Source: an uncultured Caulobacterales bacterium
GTDB lineage: Bacteria > Pseudomonadota > Alphaproteobacteria > Caulobacterales > Caulobacteraceae
Assembly (NCBI GenBank): GCA_903851655.1
Contig: CAINOV010000210.1
Coordinates: 1 to 33,198 of the forward strand
Reading direction: 5' to 3'
DNA length: 33,198 nt
The notes below the pieces were generated by a model. It worked only from the letters and a program-made list of their open reading frames with translations. It was not told where the DNA came from and ran no database searches. The position numbers were made by a program, and so were the translations under genes. Each line of letters begins with the position of its first letter. The first letter of the stretch is position 1. Shown in pieces: positions 1 through 8,808 of this stretch.

Positions 1-759
1 CTCCTCGAAGCCCGGCCGCGCCACCCCGTCCACCGCCACGGGCACGCCCCAATGGAGATCGCGGGTGATGCCCCGGTCGATCAGACCTTCATCGAGGAAC
101 TTGTAGGCGATGGAGCGGGTCAGCAGCGGCCAGTCCGCATGGCTGTCGATGAAGGCGCGGATCCGGTCCTGCAGGCGCGACTGCAGAAGGTAGAGGTGCC
201 GCGTCTCCCGGACCTCGAGGTCGCGGGAGCCGGAGATGGTGGAGTAGGGATTGATGAGCCGCACCGGGTCCAGCAGGGAGCCGCAGTTGTCGCACTGGTC
301 TCCCCTCGCCTTCTCGAAGGCGCAGATGGGACAGGTGCCCTCGATATAGCGGTCCGGCAGGAACCGTCGGTCGTCGATGGAGTAGACCATCTTGTCGGTC
401 CGCTCCTCGATCAGGCCCTGGCGCTCCAGCACCTGGGCGAAGTGCTGGGTCAGCTCGCGGTTGCGCAGGCTGGAGGACCGGCCGAACCAGTCGAAGGACA
501 GGCCGAAGGCGGCCGCCACGTCCTTCTGCAGCTGGTGCTGCTCGTCGCAATAGGCGCGGACGTCCTGACCGGCGGCGGCGGCGGCCAGTTCGGCCGGGGT
601 GCCGTGCTCGTCGGTGGCGCAGATGAACAGCACCTCGTCGCCGACGGCGCGGTGGAAGCGGGCGAACACATCGGCCGGAAGCATCGATCCGGCCAGATTC
701 CCCAGGTGCTTGATCCCGTTGATGTAGGGCAAGGCCGAGGTGATCAGTATGCGGGTCAT
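1..759 (-). CDS. metG: methionyl-tRNA synthetase, N-terminal part (runs off the window)
   Basis: Minus-strand translation from ATG at 757-759 reads [55 protein letters not shown]..., the class I MetRS catalytic N-terminus. A Cys-rich zinc-knuckle region (CPICAF...CDNCGS) follows. Open to the window edge, so absent from the ORF list. Confidence 0.96.
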   Translation of the reverse strand, partial: MTRILITSALPYINGIKHLGNLAGSMLPADVFARFHRAVGDEVLFICATDEHGTPAELAAAAAGQDVRAYCDEQHQLQKDVAAAFGLSFDWFGRSSSLRNRELTQHFAQVLERQGLIEERTDKMVYSIDDRRFLPDRYIEGTCPICAFEKARGDQCDNCGSLLDPVRLINPYSTISGSRDLEVRETRHLYLLQSRLQDRIRAFIDSHADWPLLTRSIAYKFLDEGLIDRGITRDLHWGVPVAVDGVARPGFEE

Positions 760-834
760 GCGGCGTCCTGGCGCGGGGAACGAGGGAGAGCGCCGTGTTT
801 AGGGCGCCTTGCGCCAATAGGCAAAGCGGCGACG

Positions 835-1404
835 TCAGCCGGCGAGATGTTCGATGCGTCCGCCGGACAGCCGGAACACGCTGTCCTGCGGCGGCGGCGC
901 CCCGTGCAGCGATTCGCCCGCATAAAGATGCCGGACCATGCGGCCGGTGATGCCGTGCGAAACCACCAGCCGGCGCCGTCCGTCCGTTTCATCCACCTCG
1001 GACAACCAGGCGGCCACCCGCGACCGGAGCTGGTCCTCGGTTTCGCCGCCGGGAATGGCGTAGATCCAGCCGGGCGCAATCCGGGTGTCCGGCGCCCTGG
1101 CGAGGATCTCGTCCCGAGTCAGCCCGTCCAGCGGGCCCAGGGACATTTCCGCCAGCCGCTCATCGGTTTCGATGGGGGTGTCCAGGCCCGCCGATTCGCA
1201 CACGATCCGGGCGGTGGCGAAGGCCCGGCCGAGGGGACTTGAGACCACCACCCAGGGCGCCTCGCCGTCCACGGTCGGCCGAAGGATCCGGCCCATCCGC
1301 CGCGCCTGCGCGATCCCCTCCTCGGTGAGGGGGGAGTCCAGCCGCCCCTGAAGGCGACCCTCCTTGTTGAACTGCGTCTGGCCGTGGCGGATCAGGATGA
1401 TCAG
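835..1404 (-). CDS. histidine phosphatase family protein (phosphoglycerate mutase-like)
   Basis: LIILIRHGQTQFNKEGRLQGRLDSPLTEEG has the RHG phosphohistidine motif; VVSHG is near the C-terminus. No ATG/GTG/TTG lies between the upstream lipoprotein stop and the first conserved residue. A CTG at 1402-1404 preceded by GGAG is proposed as the start. Confidence 0.85.
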   Translation of the reverse strand: MIILIRHGQTQFNKEGRLQGRLDSPLTEEGIAQARRMGRILRPTVDGEAPWVVVSSPLGRAFATARIVCESAGLDTPIETDERLAEMSLGPLDGLTRDEILARAPDTRIAPGWIYAIPGGETEDQLRSRVAAWLSEVDETDGRRRLVVSHGITGRMVRHLYAGESLHGAPPPQDSVFRLSGGRIEHLAG

Positions 1405-1438
1405 GGGGTGTCTCCGGACGGGGGCGAAGCTGCGCGGC

Positions 1439-1588
1439 TCAGCCCTTGGGATCGGCCTTGGCGGGCGCCGGCGTCTTGGCCAGCGGCGTGCAGCTGGCGG
1501 CCGCATTGCAGTTGTAGGTGATGCTGGTGCAGCCCGACAGGCCAACCAACACCGTGATCATCACGGCGACCGGAACAAGGCGGGCCAT
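1439..1588 (-). CDS. small putative lipoprotein
   Basis: MARLVPVAVMITVLVGLSGCTSITYNCNAAASCTPLAKTPAPAKADPKG: hydrophobic segment followed by a lipobox-like LSGC. Confidence 0.7.
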   Translation of the reverse strand: MARLVPVAVMITVLVGLSGCTSITYNCNAAASCTPLAKTPAPAKADPKG

Positions 1589-1703
1589 CTGTTCTTCTCC
1601 CGGGCCGACCCCGGCCCCTTCCTGCACGCAGTCTATCGGCGCGGGCGCCCGCATGCAAACGCCCCCCGGGGGCTGGGGCGAGCCTGTTCCGCGCCGCACG
1701 CCG

Positions 1704-1721
1704 CGCGCCGCCGGCGGCGCG
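1704..1721. repeat. 18-bp perfect GC palindrome
   Basis: CGCGCCGCCGGCGGCGCG is self-complementary over 18 bp, in the divergent intergenic region between the lipoprotein and the hybrid kinase. Confidence 0.6.
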
Positions 1722-1884
1722 TCACCAAGGGCCGCCGCGCACGCGGGCCGCTGAACTGTCACCCAATTTGGTCGCCCTCTGCCGAATTGTTTACGATTTT
1801 CGGTTGATCCTGCGCACGCTTGGCGGACACTTCGATGCATTAGTCGGGGCCGTTGCAACCGAGCTAACCTGAGGAGCATTCGTT

Positions 1885-3810
1885 TTGAAAAGAACGCCAC
1901 GCCTCCTCGAGAATCAGATCGAGACATTCTTCGACGTTTCGCTGGATCTTTTGATAATCCGTGACGACGAAGGCAATATCGTTCGGATGAATGCAGCCTG
2001 GAAAGAGACTCTAGGCTTTGACGTTTCGGAACTCGAAGGCCTTTCACTCCTGTCTCTCGTGCATCCTGAGGACCTCGAGTCCACGATCGAGCACATGGCT
2101 CGGGCAAATCGCGAAGAAAACGTCGTAGGATTCATCAACAGATATCGCCGCCGGGACGGGACCTATCGCCAGCTGGAGTGGCGCGCGCGCCGCTCCGGCG
2201 ACCTGGTCTTCGGGATCGCCCGGGACGTGACGGACCAGCTCGCCGCGCACGACGCGCAGCGCGCCCTCCAGCGCCAACACAACCTGATGTTCGAGCATGT
2301 GCGCGCTGGAATCATCCTGCACGACGCCACGGGCGCGGTGATCTACGCCAATCCCCGGGCCGGCGAGCTGTTCGGCGTCCGGTCGGACGAGGCCCGGGGC
2401 GCGGCGCTGGCCGACGCCCGCTGGACCCTGGTGCGCGAAGACGGATCCCTGCTGCCCGTCGAGGAGTATCCGGTCAGTCGCGCCCTTTGCACCGGGCGCA
2501 TGGCGTCCAACCTGCTGATCGGCATCAAGACCCCGGCCGAGGAGCGGATCACCTGGGTGATGGGTAACGCCATCCCGATCTTCGAGGGGGGGGCGACTCC
2601 CTCGAAGATCGTCACCAGCTTCACCGATGTCACCCAGCTCAAGGAGACGGAGCAGGCCCTGGCCGTCGCCAGTCTCAAGGCCGAAGCCGCAGCGGAGGCC
2701 AAGTCGCAGTTCCTGGCGAACATGAGCCATGAGATCCGGACGCCGCTGACCGGCGTGCTGGGCTATGCGCGGATGATGCGCGAGATCGCCGGCCTGCCGA
2801 CCGAGGCCGTCGCCCTGATCGAGAAGATCGAGGCCAACGGGCACATCCTGCTGTCCACCGTGAACGACGTGCTCGACTTTTCCCGGCTTGAAGCCAACCT
2901 GGTCAGCTTCACCTATGCGCCCGCCGATGTGACGGCGGTGGTCCGAGACACGCTCAACCTGTTCGAGCTCGACCTCGCCCAGAGGCGCCTGAAGATCGAT
3001 CTTGTCGTGGCCCCCGGCGTTCCGGACACGGCGAGTCTCGACGCCAACCGCCTGCGTCAGATCCTGATCAACCTGATCGCCAACGCCATCCGGTTCACCC
3101 CCGCCGGAGGATTGACTGTAAGCCTGGGCTACGATCCCGCCGAAGACCGGCTGCGGTTCGAGGTCGCGGACACGGGCATCGGCATCGCCCCCGGCGATCT
3201 TCCGCATCTGTTCGAGCGGTTCAGTCAGGCGGACGTGTCGACCACCCGGCACTTCGGCGGGGTGGGGCTGGGGCTGGCCATCTGCAAGTATCTGGCCGAG
3301 CGCATGGGCGGACGGATCGGCGTGGAGAGTGTCCTCGGCGCGGGCAGCCGGTTCTGGTTCGAACTGCCGCCGCAGACTGCGCTGGGCATGAGCCCGGCAG
3401 ACGCTGACCCCGACGCCAGCCCCACGCCGTCGCTCCAGGGCGTGCGGATCCTGGTGATCGATGACAACGAGATGATCCGCGACCTCGCCCGCCGCATCCT
3501 GGAGGCCCTCGGCATGGAGGTGGAGACGGCTGTGGATGGCTTTGACGGCGTCGCCAAGGCGCGGTCGCAGGCGTTCGACCTGTTCCTGATCGACCGGCAG
3601 ATGCCGCGCCTGAGCGGCGAGGCCGTGGCCGAACAGATCCGCACCCTGCCCGGCGGCAACAGCACCCGTCCGCTCGTCGCCTTCAGCGCCGACGTGATCG
3701 GGGACCTGGCGCCGGTCTTTGACGGCTGGGTCAGCAAGCCGATCGATGTGGCGCACCTGGCGCGGGAACTGTCCCGGCAGCTGGTCGCCGATCGTCGGGC
3801 CGCGGTGTGA
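1885..3810 (+). CDS. PAS-containing hybrid sensor histidine kinase (PAS-PAS-HisKA-HATPase-REC)
   Basis: PAS repeats, H-box '[19 protein letters not shown]', N box '[16 protein letters not shown]', G boxes 'DTGIGI'/'GVGLGLAI', C-terminal receiver 'VLVIDDNE...[13 protein letters not shown]...SKP'. TTG start with GAGGAG at 1871-1876. Confidence 0.93.
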   Translation: MKRTPRLLENQIETFFDVSLDLLIIRDDEGNIVRMNAAWKETLGFDVSELEGLSLLSLVHPEDLESTIEHMARANREENVVGFINRYRRRDGTYRQLEWRARRSGDLVFGIARDVTDQLAAHDAQRALQRQHNLMFEHVRAGIILHDATGAVIYANPRAGELFGVRSDEARGAALADARWTLVREDGSLLPVEEYPVSRALCTGRMASNLLIGIKTPAEERITWVMGNAIPIFEGGATPSKIVTSFTDVTQLKETEQALAVASLKAEAAAEAKSQFLANMSHEIRTPLTGVLGYARMMREIAGLPTEAVALIEKIEANGHILLSTVNDVLDFSRLEANLVSFTYAPADVTAVVRDTLNLFELDLAQRRLKIDLVVAPGVPDTASLDANRLRQILINLIANAIRFTPAGGLTVSLGYDPAEDRLRFEVADTGIGIAPGDLPHLFERFSQADVSTTRHFGGVGLGLAICKYLAERMGGRIGVESVLGAGSRFWFELPPQTALGMSPADADPDASPTPSLQGVRILVIDDNEMIRDLARRILEALGMEVETAVDGFDGVAKARSQAFDLFLIDRQMPRLSGEAVAEQIRTLPGGNSTRPLVAFSADVIGDLAPVFDGWVSKPIDVAHLARELSRQLVADRRAAV

Positions 3811-3828
3811 CGGGCGGCGCGCCGCCCG
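3811..3828. terminator. candidate bidirectional terminator hairpin
   Basis: Perfect palindrome CGGGCGGCGCGCCGCCCG between convergent stops at 3810 and 3835. No T-tract seen. Confidence 0.35.
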
Positions 3829-3834
3829 CCTGAG

Positions 3835-4590
3835 TCAGGCGCCGGCGTCCAGAAAGCCGGTAATGGCCGCCGCGAACCCGGGATCGGCGACGGCGCTCAG
3901 ATGATCCCCCGTGACGATCCGGACCCGGCCGGCCGGCAACAGGGCGGCCAGGGCCTCCGCCGAGCCGTTGTCCTGGTCCCGGTCCCCGCTGACCACGAGG
4001 GTGGGGACTGGAATGGCCGCGATCTCGTCGGAACGGGTGGGGGTGAAGGACGCCAGCACGCCCAGCATCGCTTCTGGCTTCAGCCCCCGGGCCTCCATCA
4101 TCAGCTGGATCACCCGACCGGAGCGCGGATCGGCCGCCGCCGCCCCATGGCGGATGCCATCCTCGAACAGGGCCGCGCGGGCGCCCGCCTGCATGATCCC
4201 GCTGTCGCCCATGCCGCCCAGCACCGCCCGCCCCGGCCGCGCGCCCCGCACCATCATCCGCACGGCGGTCCGCGCGCCGAGGGAATAGCCGACAAGGTCA
4301 TAATCGCTCAGGCCGAGATGGGCGATCAGCGCCTCCTGATCCAGCGCCAGCACATCGGCGGGCCAGAAGGCGCGGTCCTCCGGCGCGGCCGACGCGCCAT
4401 GCCCGCGCAGGTCCGGCAGGATCACCCGGCGCCCCAGGCCCGCCACGGCGGCGGCGACGCCGGGCTGGACCCAGTTCGAAGGCCCGTCGGCGAGAAAGCC
4501 GTGGATCAACAGGGTCGGACGTCCCTCACCCAGGGTGCGGTAGGCGATCGTCTGGCCGTCAAAGCTCTCGAACCCGTGCGTCTCGGACAT
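3835..4590 (-). CDS. alpha/beta fold hydrolase
   Basis: '[16 protein letters not shown]', '[12 protein letters not shown]', nucleophile elbow 'LVGYSLGAR', '[15 protein letters not shown]', 'GDHLSAV'. Confidence 0.88.
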   Translation of the reverse strand: MSETHGFESFDGQTIAYRTLGEGRPTLLIHGFLADGPSNWVQPGVAAAVAGLGRRVILPDLRGHGASAAPEDRAFWPADVLALDQEALIAHLGLSDYDLVGYSLGARTAVRMMVRGARPGRAVLGGMGDSGIMQAGARAALFEDGIRHGAAAADPRSGRVIQLMMEARGLKPEAMLGVLASFTPTRSDEIAAIPVPTLVVSGDRDQDNGSAEALAALLPAGRVRIVTGDHLSAVADPGFAAAITGFLDAGA

Positions 4591-4681
4591 GCCTGGCTCC
4601 CGGTGGTCTTGTCAGGACAGAAGCCGAAGGCGTCGCCGGGTTCAAGGGCGGCGTGGCGGAACAGCTTTTCGCCCGCCGCGA

Positions 4682-6115
4682 TCAGGGCGCGCCGGGCGGA
4701 CGGCTGTGAGCGCGGATCCAGCGGGCCACCGTGTCCAGCGCGACGGGGGCCATGGTCTCCTCGATCTCGGAATATTCGCTGATGGCGCCGGTCCTGGCGG
4801 TCTGGAACAGGTGATTGAGGCCGGGAATCTCGTCGATCTCCACGTCGGGATTGCCGGACAGGGCCTCGCGGATCCGGGGCAGGTTCTGCGCCGTCGACAC
4901 CTGCACGTCCTTGGTCCCGCCCAGCACCAGAACCGGACAACGGACCTGACGCAGGACCGGCGCCGGTTCAAAGGCGAAGAACTCCCGGAACCAGCGCGTG
5001 TTGATCTGGGCGACGACGGCGTCGATCTGCGCCGGCGTGGCCTGGGGCGCCTGCTCGCGCATCACCGCGCGCAAAGGCGGCGCCGCCTTGTCCGGATCGG
5101 GTTCGCTGCGGAGGATGTCGATCATCCTCTGCCGCTGGCCGGCGGCGACGGCGATCTTGTCCGGCGGCGCGCCCGTCGCCGCGAGGATCAGCTTCAGCTG
5201 TTCCAGCCAGACCGCAGCGCCATTGACCCCCGGGCCCGCCAGCATGACGATGAAGGCCGTCGACGGGTCACGGACCGCCACCATCGGGACGATCAGCCCG
5301 CCTTCGCTGTGCCCGATCAGTCCCACATGCCCGGGGTCGATCTCGCTCCGCGTCCGCAGATAGGCCGCAGCCGCCCGGGCGTCGTCGGCGAAATCATAGG
5401 ATGTCGCCTTGCCGTAGTCGCCGGTGGAGCGGCCCGTGCCCCGCTTGTCGTAGCGCAGCACGGCGATCCCGTGGCGGGTGAGATGATCGGCGAGAACAAG
5501 GAAGAGTTCATGGCCGACGATCGGCTCGTTGCGCGTATTCGGTCCGGACCCCGCGACGAGCACTACCGCCGGGAACGGTCCGGCCCCCTGGGGCAGGGTC
5601 AGGGTTCCAGCGAGCCGGACATTGGCGGCGGCGTCGGAAAAGGCGACCTCCTCCTCCCGGTAGGGATAGGGTTTCAGCGGGGTCTGCGGCCGCCGCAGGA
5701 CCGCCTGGGCCTGGCCCGCCGTCCGCCGCGTCAGCTGGAGCGGCAGGGCGCCGGGCCCCTGTCGCCACTCGCCGGCCAGGGTCCCGCCCGACGGGTCCAG
5801 CACGCCGTCGAAACTTCCTCGGACCGCGGCGATCTCGATATGGACCTTGTCCCCGGTCATCTCCACCTTGGTCAGCGGAATGCCGTTGGCCTGCTGGTCG
5901 ATGCTGTCCAGCGTGCCCGTCAGGCCGGTTGCGCCGGACGTGACGTGGAAGGCCAGCCTCAGCTTGACCGCCGATACGTTCAACGCGCCGTCCCAGTCGC
6001 CCACGACGGTGCGAACCACAGCGGCTGGCGGCCCCGGATCCGCGCTGGTCGCAGGCCCCGCCTGAACGAGGAGCCAGGCGAGCGCCATGGCCGCCACCGC
6101 CCTGTATTCGAACAT
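4682..6115 (-). CDS. secreted alpha/beta hydrolase (dienelactone hydrolase/acyl-peptidase-like)
   Basis: N-terminal signal-like sequence MFEYRAVAAMALAWLLVQAGPATSA; 'FPAVVLVAGSGPNTRNE', 'RYDKRGTGRSTGDY', elbow 'GLIGHSEGG', 'VLVLGGTKDVQV', 'GLNHLFQ'. Confidence 0.88.
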   Translation of the reverse strand: MFEYRAVAAMALAWLLVQAGPATSADPGPPAAVVRTVVGDWDGALNVSAVKLRLAFHVTSGATGLTGTLDSIDQQANGIPLTKVEMTGDKVHIEIAAVRGSFDGVLDPSGGTLAGEWRQGPGALPLQLTRRTAGQAQAVLRRPQTPLKPYPYREEEVAFSDAAANVRLAGTLTLPQGAGPFPAVVLVAGSGPNTRNEPIVGHELFLVLADHLTRHGIAVLRYDKRGTGRSTGDYGKATSYDFADDARAAAAYLRTRSEIDPGHVGLIGHSEGGLIVPMVAVRDPSTAFIVMLAGPGVNGAAVWLEQLKLILAATGAPPDKIAVAAGQRQRMIDILRSEPDPDKAAPPLRAVMREQAPQATPAQIDAVVAQINTRWFREFFAFEPAPVLRQVRCPVLVLGGTKDVQVSTAQNLPRIREALSGNPDVEIDEIPGLNHLFQTARTGAISEYSEIEETMAPVALDTVARWIRAHSRPPGAP

Positions 6116-6336
6116 GAACCCCCCTGCCCCCGATGACCGCGCCGAACGGGCGGATTAAGGCAGGCGTCGGCGGCGACGTCAAACGGGCGTCCTCCGGGAG
6201 GGTTTGCGGTCCCTCCCCCTGGCGCGCTATACTGTGGGCGTGTTTCGACTGGACGGACGCCGGCCGGACGGCGCCGCCACGGGAGCGCGCGCATGGGGCC
6301 GCCGCAGGTCCCCTTGACCCTCGAGGAACGAATGCC

Positions 6337-6636
6337 ATGAGCGACGCAGTCGGCCCCGGCGATCTGGTGTTGTGCGTGAACGCCGCCCCGAACCATGTCA
6401 CGGGCCGGCCTGTCCCCCTGCGGGCGGGGGAGACCTATCGGGTGCTCTCGGTCTGGGACTATGCCTGCCCCTGCGGTCGGTCTGACGCCCTGCTGGACGT
6501 GGGCGTCGACTTCGGATGGTGCCAGTCGCGGTTCCGGCTCCTGCCCAAGCCCAAGGCCCAGGCCCGGCCGCAACAGGTCTCCGCGCCGAAGGAAAAGGAA
6601 AAGGAAAAGGAAAAGGAAAAGGAAACGACCCGCTGA
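6337..6636 (+). CDS. small protein with Lys-Glu repeat tail
   Basis: MSDAVGPGDLVLCVNAAPNHVTGRPVPLRAGETYRVLSVWDYACPCGRSDALLDVGVDFGWCQSRFRLLPKPKAQARPQQVSAPKEKEKEKEKEKETTR; ATG preceded by GAGGAA. Confidence 0.75.
   Translation: MSDAVGPGDLVLCVNAAPNHVTGRPVPLRAGETYRVLSVWDYACPCGRSDALLDVGVDFGWCQSRFRLLPKPKAQARPQQVSAPKEKEKEKEKEKETTR
6588..6625 (+). repeat. GGAAAA hexanucleotide tandem repeat
   Basis: Five consecutive GGAAAA units (6591-6620) plus flanking partial copies, encoding (KE)n in-frame. Confidence 0.9.
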
Positions 6637-6665
6637 CGGGCTCGTTGTCCAGCCTGCCGGTTCAA

Positions 6666-6685
6666 CCGCGGGACTAGGCCCGCGG
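6666..6685. terminator. candidate hairpin between convergent genes
   Basis: CCGCGGG-ACTAGG-CCCGCGG. The loop contains the stop codon (CTA on plus) of the minus-strand receiver gene. Confidence 0.35.
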
Positions 6686-7282
6686 CGGCCGGCGCGGATT
6701 GAGCATGGCGTCGATGTCGCTCTGGTCGAGGTTGTGCCCGCTCGGCTCGCCGACCTCGAGGGGCAGGTCGTCCCACCGCCGACCATCGGTGCCAGGGGGC
6801 GGGCCGATGGAGTGGAACCGGCGATCCGGACCCAGATAGACCTGACACTCGACGAAGGCGCGACTGTCCCGCGCCACCCAGATGATCCGGTCCAGCAGGA
6901 TCTTCGGCGTCATCGGCCGCGTGATGATGAAATCCGCGCCGCAGTCCCGGGCCTTGGCCACCTTGGACATCGGGCTGTGACTGCACAGGATGATGGCCGC
7001 CATGAAGCTGTTGGGGTTCAGCTTCGCCCGCCGAAGCCAGTGGACGAGATCATAGCCGTCCGATCCCTCCAGGGCGGCTTCGCAGATCAGCAGGTCGAAT
7101 TCACGGGTCTTGAGCAGGTCCTTCGCCACATAGGCCGTCGGCGCCCGCTCGATCGACCGCACGCCGAGGCCCTGCAGCAGTTTGTAGGTGATATCCAGTC
7201 CCCGCTGGTTGTCCTCCACCAGCAGCACCTGCGCATTTTCCAGATTGTAGCGTGGCTTTGGCGCGGCCGGCGGCTTGGTCAC
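6674..7282 (-). CDS. response regulator receiver-like protein with degenerate active site and C-terminal FliM-like motif
   Basis: AQVLLVEDNQRGLDITYKLLQGLG... has the receiver fold signature. The phospho-Asp position reads 'LLICEAALEGSDG' (D->E) and the Lys position reads 'IITRP' (K->R). C-terminus is NLDQSDIDAMLNPRRPPRA. GTG start. Confidence 0.85.
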   Translation of the reverse strand: MTKPPAAPKPRYNLENAQVLLVEDNQRGLDITYKLLQGLGVRSIERAPTAYVAKDLLKTREFDLLICEAALEGSDGYDLVHWLRRAKLNPNSFMAAIILCSHSPMSKVAKARDCGADFIITRPMTPKILLDRIIWVARDSRAFVECQVYLGPDRRFHSIGPPPGTDGRRWDDLPLEVGEPSGHNLDQSDIDAMLNPRRPPRA

Positions 7283-7471
7283 GTGGGAATATCTCGATCT
7301 GAGGAAACTGGAATATCTCCTTATCTACGCAAGCGCCCCCCGGAAAGGCAATCCGCGGCGATCCCGCGACCGCCGGCGACAGGCGATCCACCCTGCCCCC
7401 TCAGGACCCTGTCCCTGTGACAGCCCGCGGTGTACGGTTTCCGGACCGGAGTGCGCGAAGGCGGGGGCCGC

Positions 7472-8731
7472 ATGACGACGACGGATATGGACAGCGCCGA
7501 CGCAGCCCGGCCGGTGTTCGGCAACCTCGTCGTCTGGCTGCTGGCGGTGATGGTTCTCATCAACTATGTCGACCGCGGAACCCTGTCGACAGCGGGGCCG
7601 ATGATCCGCGACGAGCTGAAGCTCTCCAACAGCCAGTTGGGCGTCCTGCTATCGGCGTTCTACTGGACCTATGTCCCGGCGCATGCGGTGGTCGGCTGGC
7701 TGACCGAAAGGTTCAACGCCTACTGGGTTCTGGCTGTCGGTCTGGCCGTCTGGGCGACGGCCACCGCCCTGACCGGCCTGGCCCATGGCTTCGCCCTGCT
7801 GCTGGTCCTGCGGCTGCTGCTGGGCGTCGGCGAAAGCGCGGCCTTCCCCTGCAGCTCGAAACTGTTCGGGCAGCATCTGCCGGCGGGCGGGATGGGCTTC
7901 GCCAATGGCCTGTTCTCCATGGGTCTCGCCCTCGGACCGGCGTTCGGCGTCTTCTTCGGCGGCGAGATCATGGCGCAGCAGGGCTGGCGGATGACCTTCA
8001 TCCTGTTCGGCGGTCTGTCCCTGCTCTGGCTGGTTCCCTGGCTGATGGCCACGCGCCGGCTGTCCGGAGAGGCGTCGCGCGCCCGCCACGACCAGGACGA
8101 ACCGAGCTTTGCCGAGCTGCTGTCCAAGCCCGCCCTGTGGGGCACCATGGTGGGACACGGGTTCAATCTCTACGCCTTCTATTTCGTGATCTCCTGGCTG
8201 CCGACCTACCTCATCAAGGTCCAGGGGCTGAGCCTGCGCGAGATGGCGGTGACCGGCGGGGAGATCTATCTGGTCTACGCCGCGTCCAGTTTCGTCAGCG
8301 GCTGGTGCTCGGACCGGCTGATCGCGGCGGGCGTGAGCCTGACCTGGTCGCGCAAGCCCTTCCTGGTCGCAGCCCAGCTCATCGTCGCCGCCGCCATGGC
8401 CGCGGCCGCATTCGGCGGAGCGAAAGCCGCCGTGGCCAGCCTGTTCGTGGCGGGCGCGGCCTTCGGCATGTGGACGCCGAACCTGTACGCCGTCGCCCAG
8501 ACCCTCGCCGGCCCCCGCGCGTCCGGGAAGTGGGTCGGCCTGTCCAACGGCGTCGCCAACCTCTCCGGCGTGCTGGCGCCGCTGGCGACGGGGTTCCTCG
8601 TGGATGCGACGGGCGGCTTTCTCGCCGCCTTCGCCGCCGCCGGGGCCATGGCCCTGCTGGCGGCCGTCTGCGTCCTCGTTCTGATCTGGCGGGTGCGGGA
8701 GACCGCCTGGGCCCCGCGCGGGGCGAGCTGA
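7472..8731 (+). CDS. MFS transporter (ACS/anion:cation symporter-like)
   Basis: About 12 hydrophobic segments; 'VLINYVDRGTLSTAGPMIRDELKLSNSQLGVLLSAFYWTYVPAHAVVGWLTERF', 'RLLLGVGESAAFP'. Confidence 0.9.
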   Translation: MTTTDMDSADAARPVFGNLVVWLLAVMVLINYVDRGTLSTAGPMIRDELKLSNSQLGVLLSAFYWTYVPAHAVVGWLTERFNAYWVLAVGLAVWATATALTGLAHGFALLLVLRLLLGVGESAAFPCSSKLFGQHLPAGGMGFANGLFSMGLALGPAFGVFFGGEIMAQQGWRMTFILFGGLSLLWLVPWLMATRRLSGEASRARHDQDEPSFAELLSKPALWGTMVGHGFNLYAFYFVISWLPTYLIKVQGLSLREMAVTGGEIYLVYAASSFVSGWCSDRLIAAGVSLTWSRKPFLVAAQLIVAAAMAAAAFGGAKAAVASLFVAGAAFGMWTPNLYAVAQTLAGPRASGKWVGLSNGVANLSGVLAPLATGFLVDATGGFLAAFAAAGAMALLAAVCVLVLIWRVRETAWAPRGAS

Positions 8732-8808
8732 CCGTCCGCAGGTCCCACGGCGCGGCTGCGGCCGAACACACCGACGGCGGCGACCGGCCGGAGTCGACCG
8801 ACCAGAGT

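Noticed and set aside
2044-3756. 570-aa minus-strand ORF
   Set aside because: Antisense to the hybrid histidine kinase with full domain motifs.
4589-6136. 515-aa plus-strand ORF
   Set aside because: Antisense to the secreted alpha/beta hydrolase, which has clear motifs.
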